64,000 bases of DNA from Phytohabitans flavus (lineage in GTDB: Bacteria > Actinomycetota > Actinomycetes > Mycobacteriales > Micromonosporaceae): positions 6,950,001 through 7,014,000 of the forward strand of contig NZ_AP022870.1 in NCBI RefSeq assembly GCF_011764545.1. Reading direction: 5' to 3'. Under the pieces are notes generated by a model that worked only from the letters and a program-made list of their open reading frames with translations, did not search any database and was not told the origin of the DNA. This document shows, one piece after another, positions 45,546-53,976 of this stretch; position 1 is the first letter of the stretch, and every line of letters starts with the position of its first letter. The translations under genes and the position numbers were made by a program.

Positions 45546-45971
45546 ATGCACGGCGAAGAGCTGCTGCGGTCACGCGGCCTGCGGGTGACCCGACCGCGTC
45601 TCGCCGTCCTTGATGTCCTCGCCGGTGGCGGCCACCTTGAGGTCGACGAGATCGCCCGGCGGGTGCGCACCCGCCTCGACTCCGTCTCCACCCAGGCGGT
45701 CTACGACGTGCTCGGTGCCCTCTCTCGCGCTGGCCTCGCCCGGCGGCTCGAGCCGGCCGGCAGCCCCGCCCGCTACGAGGCCCGCGCCGGTGACAACCAC
45801 CACCACGTCGTCTGCCGCGGCTGCGGCGAGGTGGCCGACATCGACTGCGCCGTCGGTGAGGCCCCGTGCCTCGACCCCAACGTCTCGCACGGCTTCGAGA
45901 TTGACGAGGCGGAGGTCACATTCTGGGGGCTGTGCCCGGCCTGCCAGTCCCGCAAGACCGATGACATCTGA
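45546..45971 (+). CDS. Fur-family metal/peroxide-sensing repressor
   Basis: 141-residue Fur-type regulator: winged helix RSRGLRVTRPRLAVLDVLA and TQAVYDVLGALSRAGL, then the metal-binding dimerisation domain with GDNHHHVVCRGCGEVADIDC and a second CPAC near the C-terminus, so both the His-rich regulatory site and structural zinc Cys4 are visible. Subtype (FurA/PerR-like or Zur) cannot be assigned from sequence. ATG start; its last 11 bases overlap the DUF2236 gene, so both are one transcript. Confidence 0.92.
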   Translation: MHGEELLRSRGLRVTRPRLAVLDVLAGGGHLEVDEIARRVRTRLDSVSTQAVYDVLGALSRAGLARRLEPAGSPARYEARAGDNHHHVVCRGCGEVADIDCAVGEAPCLDPNVSHGFEIDEAEVTFWGLCPACQSRKTDDI

Positions 45972-46806
45972 GGATCTCGGGCTCTTCGGCCCTGACTCGG
46001 TGAGTTGGCGGGTGCACGAGGAGCCCATCCTCTTCGTCGCCGGCCTGCGCTCGCTCTACCTCCAGGCTCTGCACCCCCTGGCCGTGGCGGCCGTGGTGCA
46101 AAACTCCGACTACAAGAGCGACCCCTGGGGCCGGCTTGTCCGCACCTCGCAGTACGTCGCCACCACTATCTACGGCACCACCGCCCAGGCCGAGGCCGCC
46201 GGACGCCGGGTGCGCGCGCTGCACGCTCGGCTGCGCGGCACCGATCCGAGCACCGGTGCCGCGTTTCGGGTCGACGAGCCTGACCTGCTGCGCTGGGTGC
46301 ACGTCGCCGAGATCGAGTCCTTCGTCTCCACGGCCCGCCGCGCGGGCGTGCCGCTGAGCGCGGCCGACATCGATACGTATTACGCCGAGCAGCGCCGCGC
46401 CGCCGCCCTCGTGGGCCTCGACCCCGCCACGGTGCCCGGCAACGCCGCCGAGGTGTCCGAGTACTACGCGCGCGTCCGCCCCGAGCTGGGCATGACCAAG
46501 GCTGGCGCCGAGACCTTCCTGTTCCTCAGCCACCCGCCGCTCCCGTGGCGGCTGGGCCTTACCCCGGTTCGCCTCGCGTACATGGGTGTCGCCGCCACGG
46601 CGTTTTCGCTGCTCCCGCCCTGGGCCCGCCGGATGTACGGCGCGCTCGGCCTGCCCCTTGCCGACGTCTCGGCCGACGTATCCGTGCGCGGGCTGCGGCT
46701 GCTGCTGTCCGCGCTGCCCAAGCGCTACCGCAGCGGCCCGATCCACAAAGGCGCCATGGAACGTGCCGCCCGCGCCCGGCAGGCCGCCGACCTCGTCGCC
46801 AGCTGA
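45961..46806 (+). CDS. DUF2236 (MpaB/latex-clearing-like) oxygenase family protein
   Basis: 281-residue mostly helical protein of the DUF2236 family, whose characterised members are heme b-dependent rubber oxygenases (Lcp) or MpaB-type enzymes. Motifs: GPDSVSWRVHEEPILFVAGL, LYLQALHPLAVAAVVQNSDY, WGRLVRTSQYVATTIYG and WVHVAEIESFVSTARRAG. His near residue 40 and the RLxRT stretch are the conserved positions. Start ATG overlaps the Fur gene. Coupling to Fur suggests iron- or peroxide-responsive expression, which suits a heme enzyme. Substrate unknown. Confidence 0.87.
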   Translation: MTSEDLGLFGPDSVSWRVHEEPILFVAGLRSLYLQALHPLAVAAVVQNSDYKSDPWGRLVRTSQYVATTIYGTTAQAEAAGRRVRALHARLRGTDPSTGAAFRVDEPDLLRWVHVAEIESFVSTARRAGVPLSAADIDTYYAEQRRAAALVGLDPATVPGNAAEVSEYYARVRPELGMTKAGAETFLFLSHPPLPWRLGLTPVRLAYMGVAATAFSLLPPWARRMYGALGLPLADVSADVSVRGLRLLLSALPKRYRSGPIHKGAMERAARARQAADLVAS

Positions 46807-46845
46807 GCCCAAAATCGTTGGACGGCGCGGGCCGTCAGGACCATC

Positions 46846-47604
46846 GTGGGCCGCATGCGGCAAGAGGAGATCTGGCGGCAGGAGGACCTCTGGGACGTCG
46901 AGGCCGCCCAGAGGTACGACACGCCCGGCAGCGGCATGTTCGCGGCGCAGGTGCTGGGGCCGACCGTCGACCGCCTGGCCGAGCTCGCAGGCGACGGGCG
47001 GGCGCTGGAGTTCGCGATCGGCACGGGCCGGGTGGGCGTCCCACTCGCCGAGCGGGGAGTGCCGGTCACCGGCATCGAGCTGTCCCGCCCGATGGTCGAC
47101 CGCCTACGCACAAAGGTGGACGAGACGGCACTCCCGGTCATCGTCGGCGACATGACCACCACGGTCGCCCCGGGCGAGTACACACTCGTCTATCTCGTCT
47201 TCAACACCATCTCCAACCTGCTCGACCAGGCCGCACAGGTCGCCTGCTTCCGCAATGCCGCCCGCCACCTCGCGCCCGGTGGCCGCTTCGTGATCGAGCT
47301 GTGGGTGCCCGAGCTGCGCAAGCTCCCGCCGGGCCAGGAGGCCGTCGTCTGGCAGATCGAGCCGGGGTACATCGGCCTCGACACCTACGACGTGCTGCGC
47401 CAGCACGTGGTCTCGCACCACGTCAGGTACGGCGCAGGCAAGGAGGCCCGGCTGACCCGCAGCCCGCACCGCTACATCTGGCCCGCCGAGCTCGACCTGA
47501 TGGGCCAGCTGGCCGGCTTCGAGCTGGAGAGCCGGCACGCCGACTGGTCCGGCGCCGAGTTCACCGAGGACTCGCGCTCGCACGTCTCGGTCTACCGCCT
47601 CTAA
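46846..47604 (+). CDS. Class I SAM-dependent methyltransferase
   Basis: 252-residue methyltransferase with motif I LEFAIGTGRVGVPLAERG, motif II-like VTGIELSRPMVDRLRTK, VIVGDMTTT and the post-motif VYLVFNTISNLLDQ, then APGGRFVIELWVP. The N-terminal EEIWRQEDLWDVEAAQRYDT is typical of a subfamily of unknown acceptor. Start GTG 46846 or ATG 46855. It lies 39 bases after the DUF2236 gene and may be cotranscribed. Downstream come a repeat copy and a non-coding island. Confidence 0.88.
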   Translation: MGRMRQEEIWRQEDLWDVEAAQRYDTPGSGMFAAQVLGPTVDRLAELAGDGRALEFAIGTGRVGVPLAERGVPVTGIELSRPMVDRLRTKVDETALPVIVGDMTTTVAPGEYTLVYLVFNTISNLLDQAAQVACFRNAARHLAPGGRFVIELWVPELRKLPPGQEAVVWQIEPGYIGLDTYDVLRQHVVSHHVRYGAGKEARLTRSPHRYIWPAELDLMGQLAGFELESRHADWSGAEFTEDSRSHVSVYRL

Positions 47605-47669
47605 AGATCTTTCGGGCTCGGGGCCATCGGGCCTGTCCACATTGGCGGTCGCAGAAACTTCACAAAAAT

Positions 47670-47743
47670 GGAGATTTGAGCTACCGCGACGTCCGCTGTG
47701 GTCCGGACCGCTGCTCCCGCGGCCTCACCCTCCGCGGTTCACG
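47670..47743 (+). repeat. Dispersed repeat, copy 2
   Basis: Same element as 1686-1755 but on the plus strand: begins GGAGATTTGAGCTACCGCG, 66 bases after the methyltransferase stop, and ends CCTCCGCGGTTCACGATC. Orientation relative to the upstream gene is the same as for copies 1 and 3. Confidence 0.75.
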
Positions 47744-48000
47744 ATCCCACCCGCCGGCATGGCCGGCCCCCGCGCAATGAGCAGCACTGGCCGATCTTGA
47801 GCACGATCCGACGGATCGTGGTATTTCGCTGCGCCTATGGCAGCAGTTGAGTACCACGATCGCCGGGTTGCTCCGACCTCATCGTGCGGATCAAGGGAAC
47901 CAGGTTTCTGGGTCGCCGTAGGGCCGCCAGCACCCGGCTGTGAAGCCTGCCGGGTCGGCGGTCCAAGCCCAACCCGGGTCCTCATTTCGCGAGCTGTCGA

Positions 48001-48102
48001 GCTGGGCGCGTGGTCGCGCCCAGCCACAGAACCACGACACAACCTTGACTTCGGACGCGGACCCCTTGCCGCCAGGGTGCTGGGCGCATCGATGCGCCCA
48101 GC
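48001..48102. repeat. Two related palindromes in the repeat island
   Basis: 48001-48024 forms a 10-bp stem with a TGGT loop; 48079-48102 is a perfect 24-base palindrome centred on ATCGAT. Both share the half-site GCTGGGCGC, and a decayed third half (CGCGCCCAAC) occurs near 48323. They could be protein-binding or strong cruciform sites. Confidence 0.55.
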
Positions 48103-48423
48103 TCGAGAGGCACTCGGCCGCGACACCCTGAGGACCGTGCCGGTGGCCGGGAGGCTGGCCCACCACCGGCCGCACCGCGCCGCTGTCCGTCTCCATCGCG
48201 CAGCCGCTGCCGGGCGCCAGCGGCGCGTGCTTCTCGGTCGAGACCACCACAGCGTCGGTCGACGCACCGCTGGACGCCGGCATTGGTGACGTGCGCAGCT
48301 GTCGAGCTGCCACGTCTACGCGCCCAACCGCGCAGCGAGGCCAACGTCGGGGCTTGGACCGCAGACCCGGCGGCAAGCCCTCGGATCAGCCGACCACGAC
48401 CCCTGGGGGTGAGCTTGCCGATC

Positions 48424-48488
48424 GCGAAGGGTGAGGCTGCGGGAGCAACGGTCCGAACCACGACGAACGTCGCGGTAGCTCAATCTCC
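48424..48488 (-). repeat. Dispersed repeat, copy 3
   Basis: Read on the minus strand it begins GGAGATTGAGCTACCGCGAC, 58 bases after the stop of the RecB-like nuclease gene, and ends at TCACCCTTCGC; more diverged than copies 1 and 2. It forms an inverted pair with copy 2. Confidence 0.7.
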
Positions 48489-48546
48489 TTGGTTTTGGAT
48501 CTTTATCCGAGGCACGAGCCCGGGGCCAATTTGAACCCAAAGCTCT

Positions 48547-49524
48547 CTAGGCGTCGTCGACCGCCGGGGTCAGCACGCGCTCGACGGCGGCCCAGGGCTC
48601 CTTGGTCGGGGCCTCGGCGCCGGCCGGGCAGCTCTTGCGGAAGTCGCACCAGGTGCAGATCGGGCCGGGCGACGTCGGGAAGGCCTCGTCGGGGTCGCCG
48701 CCCTCGGCGACCGACCGCTCAGCGGCGACGATGTCGCGGGCGGTGTCTTCCGCGCGGGCGACCTGCCGGGCCAGCGACTCCGGCGTGTGCTCGTGCGCGG
48801 CCACGGTGCCGGAGGGCAGGTGGTGCAGCTCGACCGTGCGGCACGGGCGGCGGAAGACCCGCTCGGCCGCGTACGCATACAGCGCGAGGGCCTGGGAGCC
48901 GCGGGCGTCGTCGGAGTCGAGGCCGGTGCGGCCAGTCTTGTAGTCGACGATCGCCAGCTCGGGTCCATCGGGCCCGGGGCGGGAGTCGATGCGGTCGGCA
49001 CGGCCGTTGAACGCCAGCACCGACGTCTTCACGGCCACCACGCGCTCGACCCCGAGCGGCTCGGTGGCCGGGTCCAGCGTCTCCACATAGGACTCGAGCC
49101 ACTCCAGCGCCCGGCGGAAGGCGAGCCGCTCCTGGGCCTCGTCGCGGTAGCCCTCGCGCACCCACGTGCCCTTCAGCAGCGTGGGCAGCGCCTCGGGGCG
49201 ACGGCGGTCGACCGGCAGCGCGAACCAGTTGCGCAGGGCGGTGTGCACGCTGGCGCCGAGCGAGTTGTGCGCCCAGGGCGGACCCTTCGGCGGGGTCGGA
49301 CGGTCTACATAGGAATACCGATAGCGGCGCGGGCAGTCCTCGTAGGAGCCGAGCTTGCTGGGCGTACAGACGAAAAGTCGCTCCGGCATGCCCTCGAAGC
49401 CGAGCTGCTCCGGCTCTGACCGGCCGGCACCGCCGCGCGGACGCGGGGTCGCGGAATATGCCCTACGCACCCGACGATCCTCCCACCGCTGTACGACATC
49501 GCGCCGCCCGCCACGGCGGGACAT
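48547..49524 (-). CDS. RecB-like PD-(D/E)XK nuclease with Fe-S cluster cysteines
   Basis: 325-residue single-domain nuclease of the RecB/Cas4-like family. Nuclease core: SVHTALRNWF (conserved His), FNGRADRID (Asp), ELAIVDYKTGRTG (D-x-K with catalytic Asp and Lys) and a QALALYAYA helix. Cysteines in YEDCPRRYRY and in ICTWCDFRKSCPAG fit a [4Fe-4S] cluster as in AddB/Cas4. The ATG at 49524 overlaps the marC stop (TGATG). Residues 1-45 are Arg-rich; a start at the MPERLF Met would remove them. DNA repair is the likely role; no CRISPR genes are near. Confidence 0.88.
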   Translation of the reverse strand: MSRRGGRRDVVQRWEDRRVRRAYSATPRPRGGAGRSEPEQLGFEGMPERLFVCTPSKLGSYEDCPRRYRYSYVDRPTPPKGPPWAHNSLGASVHTALRNWFALPVDRRRPEALPTLLKGTWVREGYRDEAQERLAFRRALEWLESYVETLDPATEPLGVERVVAVKTSVLAFNGRADRIDSRPGPDGPELAIVDYKTGRTGLDSDDARGSQALALYAYAAERVFRRPCRTVELHHLPSGTVAAHEHTPESLARQVARAEDTARDIVAAERSVAEGGDPDEAFPTSPGPICTWCDFRKSCPAGAEAPTKEPWAAVERVLTPAVDDA

Positions 49525-50138
49525 CACCCGCCGTTCGTGTACTCCTGCACGAAAGCGGCCACCGCGTCGGCGATCAGCTGTACCGCGATCGCGGCCAGCA
49601 GCAGGCCCGCGATGCGGGTCAGCACCTCGATGCCGCTCGGCCGGAGCACCTTGACGATGCCACCGGAGAAGCGCAGCACCAGCCACACCACGGCCATTGC
49701 CGCGACGATCCCGACCGCTACCGCGACGTAGTCGGCCGCGCCGTCCGACCGCTGGACGAAGAGCATCGTCGCCACGATCGCGCCCGGACCGGCGAGCAGC
49801 GGCGTACCCAGCGGTACCAGGGCGATGTTGGAGGTGACCTGCTGGTTGGGGTCGCCGGTGCGGCCGGTGAGCAGCTCCAGCGCGATCAGGATCAGCAGGA
49901 GGCCGCCGGCGCCCTGGAGCGCGGGCAGGTCGACGTGGAGGTAGTCGAGCAGGTTCTGGCCGGCCACCGCGAAGACCACGATCACCCCGAACGCGAGGGC
50001 GACGGCCTGGGTACCGGCCCGGTTGCGCTCGCGGGCGGCGAGGGTGCCGGTGAGGGCGAGAAAGATCGGCACCATGCCCGGCGGATCCATGATCACGATG
50101 AGGGTGACGAACACCTCGCCGAACAGCTTGAGATCCAC
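49524..50138 (-). CDS. MarC-family integral membrane protein
   Basis: 204-residue protein with six hydrophobic helices. It opens FGEVFVTLIVIMDPPGMVPI, the family's first helix and NAT-like motif, with LALTGTLAARERN, the third-helix ALELLTGRTGDP loop and IALVPLGTPLLAGPGAIVAT, all characteristic. Historic links to multiple antibiotic resistance are not supported functionally; its transport substrate is unknown. GTG start, 21 bases after the PHP gene stop. It sits in a minus-strand run with the nuclease. Confidence 0.9.
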   Translation of the reverse strand: MDLKLFGEVFVTLIVIMDPPGMVPIFLALTGTLAARERNRAGTQAVALAFGVIVVFAVAGQNLLDYLHVDLPALQGAGGLLLILIALELLTGRTGDPNQQVTSNIALVPLGTPLLAGPGAIVATMLFVQRSDGAADYVAVAVGIVAAMAVVWLVLRFSGGIVKVLRPSGIEVLTRIAGLLLAAIAVQLIADAVAAFVQEYTNGG

Positions 50139-50159
50139 ATGGTCACGCTAGAGGACCGA

Positions 50160-51011
50160 TCAAGGCCCTAGTACAGGTACGCCCGTGGCGGCCGCGATGA
50201 TCGCCTCGTAGGCCGCCGTCTCCGTGGTGAACGCGCCGAGCTTGACCTGCTTGTGCGCGCCATGAAAGTCGGAGGAGCCGGTGGCCACCAGCCCGAGGTC
50301 CGCGGCGAGCCCGCGCACGTGGTCGCGCTCGGCGGGCGAGTGTGCCTCGTGGTCGGCTTCCAGGCCAAAGAGGCCGGCCGCCGCCAGCTCCACGATCATC
50401 GAGTCGGGCACCACCGCGCCGCGCTTGGTCGCCTTGGGGTGGGCGAACACGGGTACGCCGCCCGCCTCGCGCACCAGCCGTACCGCCGTGAAGACGTCCG
50501 TGTCCTCTCTGGGCACCCGGTAGCGCTGGCCCAGCCACTGGTCCTCGAAGGCCTCGTCTGTATCGGCCACAAGTCCGGCCCGGATCAGTGCCTGCGCGAT
50601 GTGCGGCCGCCCGACGGTGCCGCCGCCGGCGTACTCGCGTACCTCGTCCCAGGTCACGCCGAACCCGTCCACGCGCAACCGCTCGACGATGCGCTGTGCC
50701 CGCTCCTCGCGGCTGCGCCGCACCCGGGCCATCTCGGTCACCAGGGGCGGCACGGTGGGGTCGAAGAGGTACGCGAGCAGATGCAGCGGGATCGCCGGCG
50801 ACTGGCCGTTCCACTGGCAGGAAAGCTCGGCGCCACGCACCAGCGCGAGGCCGTCGGGCCGAGCCTCCGCAGCCGGCACCCAGCCGGCCGTGGTGTCGTG
50901 ATCGGTGATCGCGAGTACGTCCAGCCCAGCGGCAGCACCAGCGGCGATCAACTCGGCCGGGGTGAGGGTGCCATCGCTGGCGGCGGAGTGGGCGTGCAGG
51001 TCGATGCGCAT
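50160..51011 (-). CDS. PHP-domain phosphoesterase
   Basis: 283-residue trinuclear metal PHP hydrolase. Ligands: RIDLHAHSAASDGTL (HxH), LAITDHDTTAGW, GAELSCQW, PVFAHPKA, EADHEAHS and GSSDFHGAHK. This pattern matches 3',5'-nucleoside bisphosphate phosphatase / RNase AM (YciV-type) proteins that hydrolyse pAp or trim RNA ends. A pAp role would overlap with CysQ chemistry but this is inference. ATG overlaps the upstream stop (TGATG). Confidence 0.9.
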   Translation of the reverse strand: MRIDLHAHSAASDGTLTPAELIAAGAAAGLDVLAITDHDTTAGWVPAAEARPDGLALVRGAELSCQWNGQSPAIPLHLLAYLFDPTVPPLVTEMARVRRSREERAQRIVERLRVDGFGVTWDEVREYAGGGTVGRPHIAQALIRAGLVADTDEAFEDQWLGQRYRVPREDTDVFTAVRLVREAGGVPVFAHPKATKRGAVVPDSMIVELAAAGLFGLEADHEAHSPAERDHVRGLAADLGLVATGSSDFHGAHKQVKLGAFTTETAAYEAIIAAATGVPVLGP

Positions 51012-52300
51012 CAGACAAGCATGGGGTCCACCACAAGCAGCCTGTCGTTGGTACCCACGCCGGACACCGGGACCTCTTCGACCTTCGGCTCCCGGCCCGC
51101 CTTGACCCGCATGAGGTCGCCGTCGCGGGAGACGTGCACAAGCGTGCTGCCGCCGGCCCAGGCTGCCTGGTCGCTCAGCTCAGGACCGGCATCGGCGGCA
51201 CCGGCCTTGCCCTCGAAGACCAGGCGCAGGTCGACAAGCCGCGCCCGCCCGCCGCCATCGGCCACCAGCCAGTGGCCGTCGGGCGAGACAGTGCCGAGGC
51301 CGCTTGCGTTGAGCTGGAGCGTGCAGGCCGTCTTGAGCACGTTCAGCGCGTTGACCGCGTCGAGGAGGGCGAGGCACGGACGGTCGCCCGTCTCGGCGGA
51401 GACCTGGCCGACGACGGTACGGCCGTCGGGCAGCGGCCCGTAGATCTCGGAGGTGCTCGCCTTCCACGCCGGCTTGTACGGCGTGCCGCGCCGGGGCCAC
51501 CACACGTCGAAACCGGCCCGCTCGGCTCCGGAGGCACCGCGCTCCATGACCACGCCGTGCCCGACGAAGCTCACCGGAAGCCCTTCCGCCGGCGCGGAGG
51601 CCTGGGTGGCGTCCTTGAGCGTGCCCTGGTCGACGATCGCGCTGAACAGCCGCGCGCTGTCCCGCCAGGCCACCCGGCGGCCGTCGGGCGCCAGCACCAC
51701 CGCGTCGACCGCGTGGAGCACCTGGACGGAGGAGCCGTCGGACGCCACATACCAGAGCGTGGAGCCGCCGGACGGTGGGACGCCGACGACGAGCCAGCCC
51801 TTGGTGGCCTGGTGCGTCTGCGTGACGGTGCCGACCTGGGGCAGCGTGATCGCGGTGCCGGTCGTCGTGCGCAACTGGCTGGCGACCACAAGGTCGACCG
51901 GCACGTCGGTGGCGGACATCTTGTCGAGACCAATGGTGCCGTTCGGGACCGGGACGGCCGTGGTCGGCTCGATCGCCGGCAGTGACTGGACGATCTCCGG
52001 GGGCGGCTCGTCGACCCAGGCGGGCCCCGCGTAGCGCTGGTTGTCGGGGTTGAGCTGGACGACGCCGGCGGTGGCGGCAGCCGTGGCGGCGACGAGCAGG
52101 GCGGCGCCCACGATCGAACGGCGCCGGTCGATGACGCGCCCCTTGCCGATCGCGCGGCCGGCCGGGTCGTACCGGCCCACCGCGTGCCCCGGGTCTGCGG
52201 CCCGCGCCAGGGTCTCCCGCAGTGCCCGCTCCAGATCGTCCGATGCCACGCCCAATGGACGCCTTGGCGGCGGGCCCAGGTTGTCCGGCTCGCGCATCAT
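51011..52300 (-). CDS. Membrane-anchored beta-propeller-like protein paired with ECF sigma
   Basis: 429 residues: a cytoplasmic N-terminus of about 60 residues (SDDLERALRETLARAADPGH; GKGRVIDRRR), one transmembrane helix (SIVGAALLVAATAAATAGVV) and an extracytoplasmic region of about 330 residues rich in short beta repeats (WLVVGVPPSGGSTLWYVASD, LAPDGRRVAWRDSARLF, GTVSPDGHWLVADGGGR), like a WD40/TolB-type propeller. Placement directly after a SigE-type sigma factor gene (TGATG overlap) and the topology suggest a sensor or anti-sigma partner, but no zinc-type anti-sigma motif is seen. ATG 52300 fits GGAG spacing. Confidence 0.78.
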   Translation of the reverse strand: MMREPDNLGPPPRRPLGVASDDLERALRETLARAADPGHAVGRYDPAGRAIGKGRVIDRRRSIVGAALLVAATAAATAGVVQLNPDNQRYAGPAWVDEPPPEIVQSLPAIEPTTAVPVPNGTIGLDKMSATDVPVDLVVASQLRTTTGTAITLPQVGTVTQTHQATKGWLVVGVPPSGGSTLWYVASDGSSVQVLHAVDAVVLAPDGRRVAWRDSARLFSAIVDQGTLKDATQASAPAEGLPVSFVGHGVVMERGASGAERAGFDVWWPRRGTPYKPAWKASTSEIYGPLPDGRTVVGQVSAETGDRPCLALLDAVNALNVLKTACTLQLNASGLGTVSPDGHWLVADGGGRARLVDLRLVFEGKAGAADAGPELSDQAAWAGGSTLVHVSRDGDLMRVKAGREPKVEEVPVSGVGTNDRLLVVDPMLV

Positions 52301-52995
52301 CACCCGCGCTCCATCCCGGCGGCCGGTGCGGGGATCGGCATGGCCGGCACGACCTGCGACGGCCGCGCGCGGGTGGGGGTGGGAGTGGGACCGGGCTCCG
52401 GCGCCCTGCTGGCCGGCACCCGCTTCGTCCGCGCCGGGGTCTCGGAACCCGCTTCCGCCGAACTCCCCGCGCCGGCGGCCGCCAGCCCCGAGGCGGCGCC
52501 CTCGGCGCCGAGCCGCTGCCGCAGAGTATTCAGGGCGCGGGAGGTCTGGCTCTTCACCGTGCCGGTGGAGATGTCGAGCAGGGCAGCGGTCTGCGCCTCG
52601 GTCAGGTCTTCGTAGAAGCGCAGCACGAGCACCGCGCGCTGGCGGGCCGGGAGCGCCTTGACGTGCCGCCACAGAGCGTCGCGCTCGAGCTGCTCCTCGA
52701 TCTGGTCGGGGGCCGCCCGCTCGGGGAGGACCTCGGTGGGGCGCTCGCCGTGCCAGCGCCGCCGCCACCAGCTTGTCGCGGTGTTGACCAGGACACGCCG
52801 CGCGTACGGCTCCACGGCCTCGATCTCGCCCAGCCGCTTCCACGCAAGGTACGTCTTGGTGAGGGCGGTCTGGAGGAGGTCTTCGGCGGTGGCCCAGTCA
52901 CCGGCGAGCAGGTAGGCCGTGCGAAGCAGGGCGGCGGAGCGTGCCGCGACGAACTCGCGGAACTCCTCCTCCATTTCCTGCCTGGCGGCCGACAC
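52300..52995 (-). CDS. SigE-family ECF RNA polymerase sigma factor
   Basis: 231-residue extracytoplasmic-function sigma factor. Region 2: FREFVAARSAALLRTAYLLA with GDWATAEDLLQTALTKTYLA; region 4: LPARQRAVLVLRFYEDLTEA, QTAALLDISTGTVKSQTSRA. After region 4 comes a disordered tail of about 65 residues rich in Pro/Ala/Thr, unusual for minimal ECF factors. ATG start. Translationally coupled to a membrane-anchored propeller protein that may control it. Target promoters are not identifiable here. Confidence 0.92.
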   Translation of the reverse strand: MSAARQEMEEEFREFVAARSAALLRTAYLLAGDWATAEDLLQTALTKTYLAWKRLGEIEAVEPYARRVLVNTATSWWRRRWHGERPTEVLPERAAPDQIEEQLERDALWRHVKALPARQRAVLVLRFYEDLTEAQTAALLDISTGTVKSQTSRALNTLRQRLGAEGAASGLAAAGAGSSAEAGSETPARTKRVPASRAPEPGPTPTPTRARPSQVVPAMPIPAPAAGMERG

Positions 52996-53121
52996 TCATC
53001 GCCTCCCCGTGATAGGTGCCCTTCCGAAGGTTGTCACAGCCCCTGCACAAGGGCCATGGCACGGACGGGCAAACCACCGCCGGCTGCGGTAACGAAAGTG
53101 TGGAGGTCGGGGCGGCGTCTG

Positions 53122-53970
53122 TCAGGCGCCGTCTTCGGCCGGGCTTTCTTCGGCCTTGCCGAGGCGCGCCTCGACAGCCTGCGGCTCGTACATCTCCTCG
53201 ACGACGCGGAGATAGAGCTCATTGGGGTTGGGCAGGTGCTTGACCTCGCGAAGCGCCTGGTCCTGGCCGGCCGACTCCAGCACGAACGTGCCGTAGTTGA
53301 GCAGGCGGCCGAGCGGGGATTGCTCGTACTTCATGTCGGTGACGCGCAGTAGCGGCATCATGCCGACCTTGCGGGTGACGATGCCGTTGACCACCATGAC
53401 CCGCTTGTTGGTCAGGATGAACCGGTCGAAATACCAGTCACCGATCTGCCACGTGACCCAGCCCATCACGGCGAACCAGAGGATGACCGCGGCCGTGGTG
53501 AGGCCGTTGACATCCTGCCGGGCGAGGAAGCCGGACAGGTAGCCGAGCGCGAACGTCGCGACGGTGCCGATCAGCAGCGGCGTGGTCAGGTGGATCCAGT
53601 GCCGCTTCCACTCCCCACGGTAACGCTCCGTAGGGAAAAGGTATCGGGCGACCAGCGAGCTGGGCTCGTCCTCCAACGGCAGCACGCGCCGCGGCCCGAT
53701 CGGCATACCGGCGGCATCGACCCGCAGGCCGGCCAGCTCGTCCTCGGAGAACTCGGGCGGCAGGTAGCTCCCGCGCCCACTCTCCCCGTAGTCCGCACCC
53801 TCGGAGTAGGCCGTGCCGTCCGAATAGGAGGCCCCTCGGGAATACGCCGCGTCCTCGCCGTAGCCGGGACCGTCACCCCGCGTACGCGGGATGGGCTCCG
53901 TGTCGCGCTGGCGACGCAGTCGTTCGGGCTCGTCAGGGTCGTCGGGGGGTCCGCCCGGTGCGCTGCCCAT
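53122..53970 (-). CDS. Bacterial PH-domain membrane protein
   Basis: 282 residues. The N-terminal 75 are acidic and disordered with a degenerate repeat (YSRGASYSDGTAYSEGADYG). Then a region with RYLFPTERYRGEWKRHWIH, two transmembrane helices (LLIGTVATFALGYLSGFLA; AAVILWFAVMGWVTWQIGDW) and a bacterial PH-like domain (DRFILTNKRVMVVNGIVTRK, MMPLLRVTDMKYEQSPLG, YGTFVLESAGQ). Role unknown; PH-like proteins in actinomycetes are envelope associated. It is followed upstream by a 52-residue membrane ORF six bases away, so they are probably one operon. Confidence 0.85.
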   Translation of the reverse strand: MGSAPGGPPDDPDEPERLRRQRDTEPIPRTRGDGPGYGEDAAYSRGASYSDGTAYSEGADYGESGRGSYLPPEFSEDELAGLRVDAAGMPIGPRRVLPLEDEPSSLVARYLFPTERYRGEWKRHWIHLTTPLLIGTVATFALGYLSGFLARQDVNGLTTAAVILWFAVMGWVTWQIGDWYFDRFILTNKRVMVVNGIVTRKVGMMPLLRVTDMKYEQSPLGRLLNYGTFVLESAGQDQALREVKHLPNPNELYLRVVEEMYEPQAVEARLGKAEESPAEDGA

Positions 53971-53976
53971 GAGTGA

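Larger units (their letters stand above)
47605..48546. other. 942-base repeat-rich non-coding island
   Basis: No believable gene. It is flanked by two inverted copies of the dispersed repeat (47670-47743 and 48424-48488). Inside, 48001-48024 is a 10-base-pair hairpin with arms GCTGGGCGCG/CGCGCCCAGC and 48079-48102 is a perfect 24-base palindrome sharing the GCTGGGCGC half. A GCCGGGT..GCGGTCCAAGCCC sequence at 47950-47973 recurs inverted near 48355-48380. The overall inverted symmetry suggests a degenerate composite element. Confidence 0.6.

Noticed and set aside
47725..48267. 180-residue minus-strand ORF in the repeat island
   Set aside because: It is built from the repeats and palindromes; composition is not protein-like.
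48547..49524. Cas4 nuclease
   Set aside because: The Fe-S and PD-(D/E)XK pattern also fits other RecB-like nucleases, and no CRISPR or cas genes are present.
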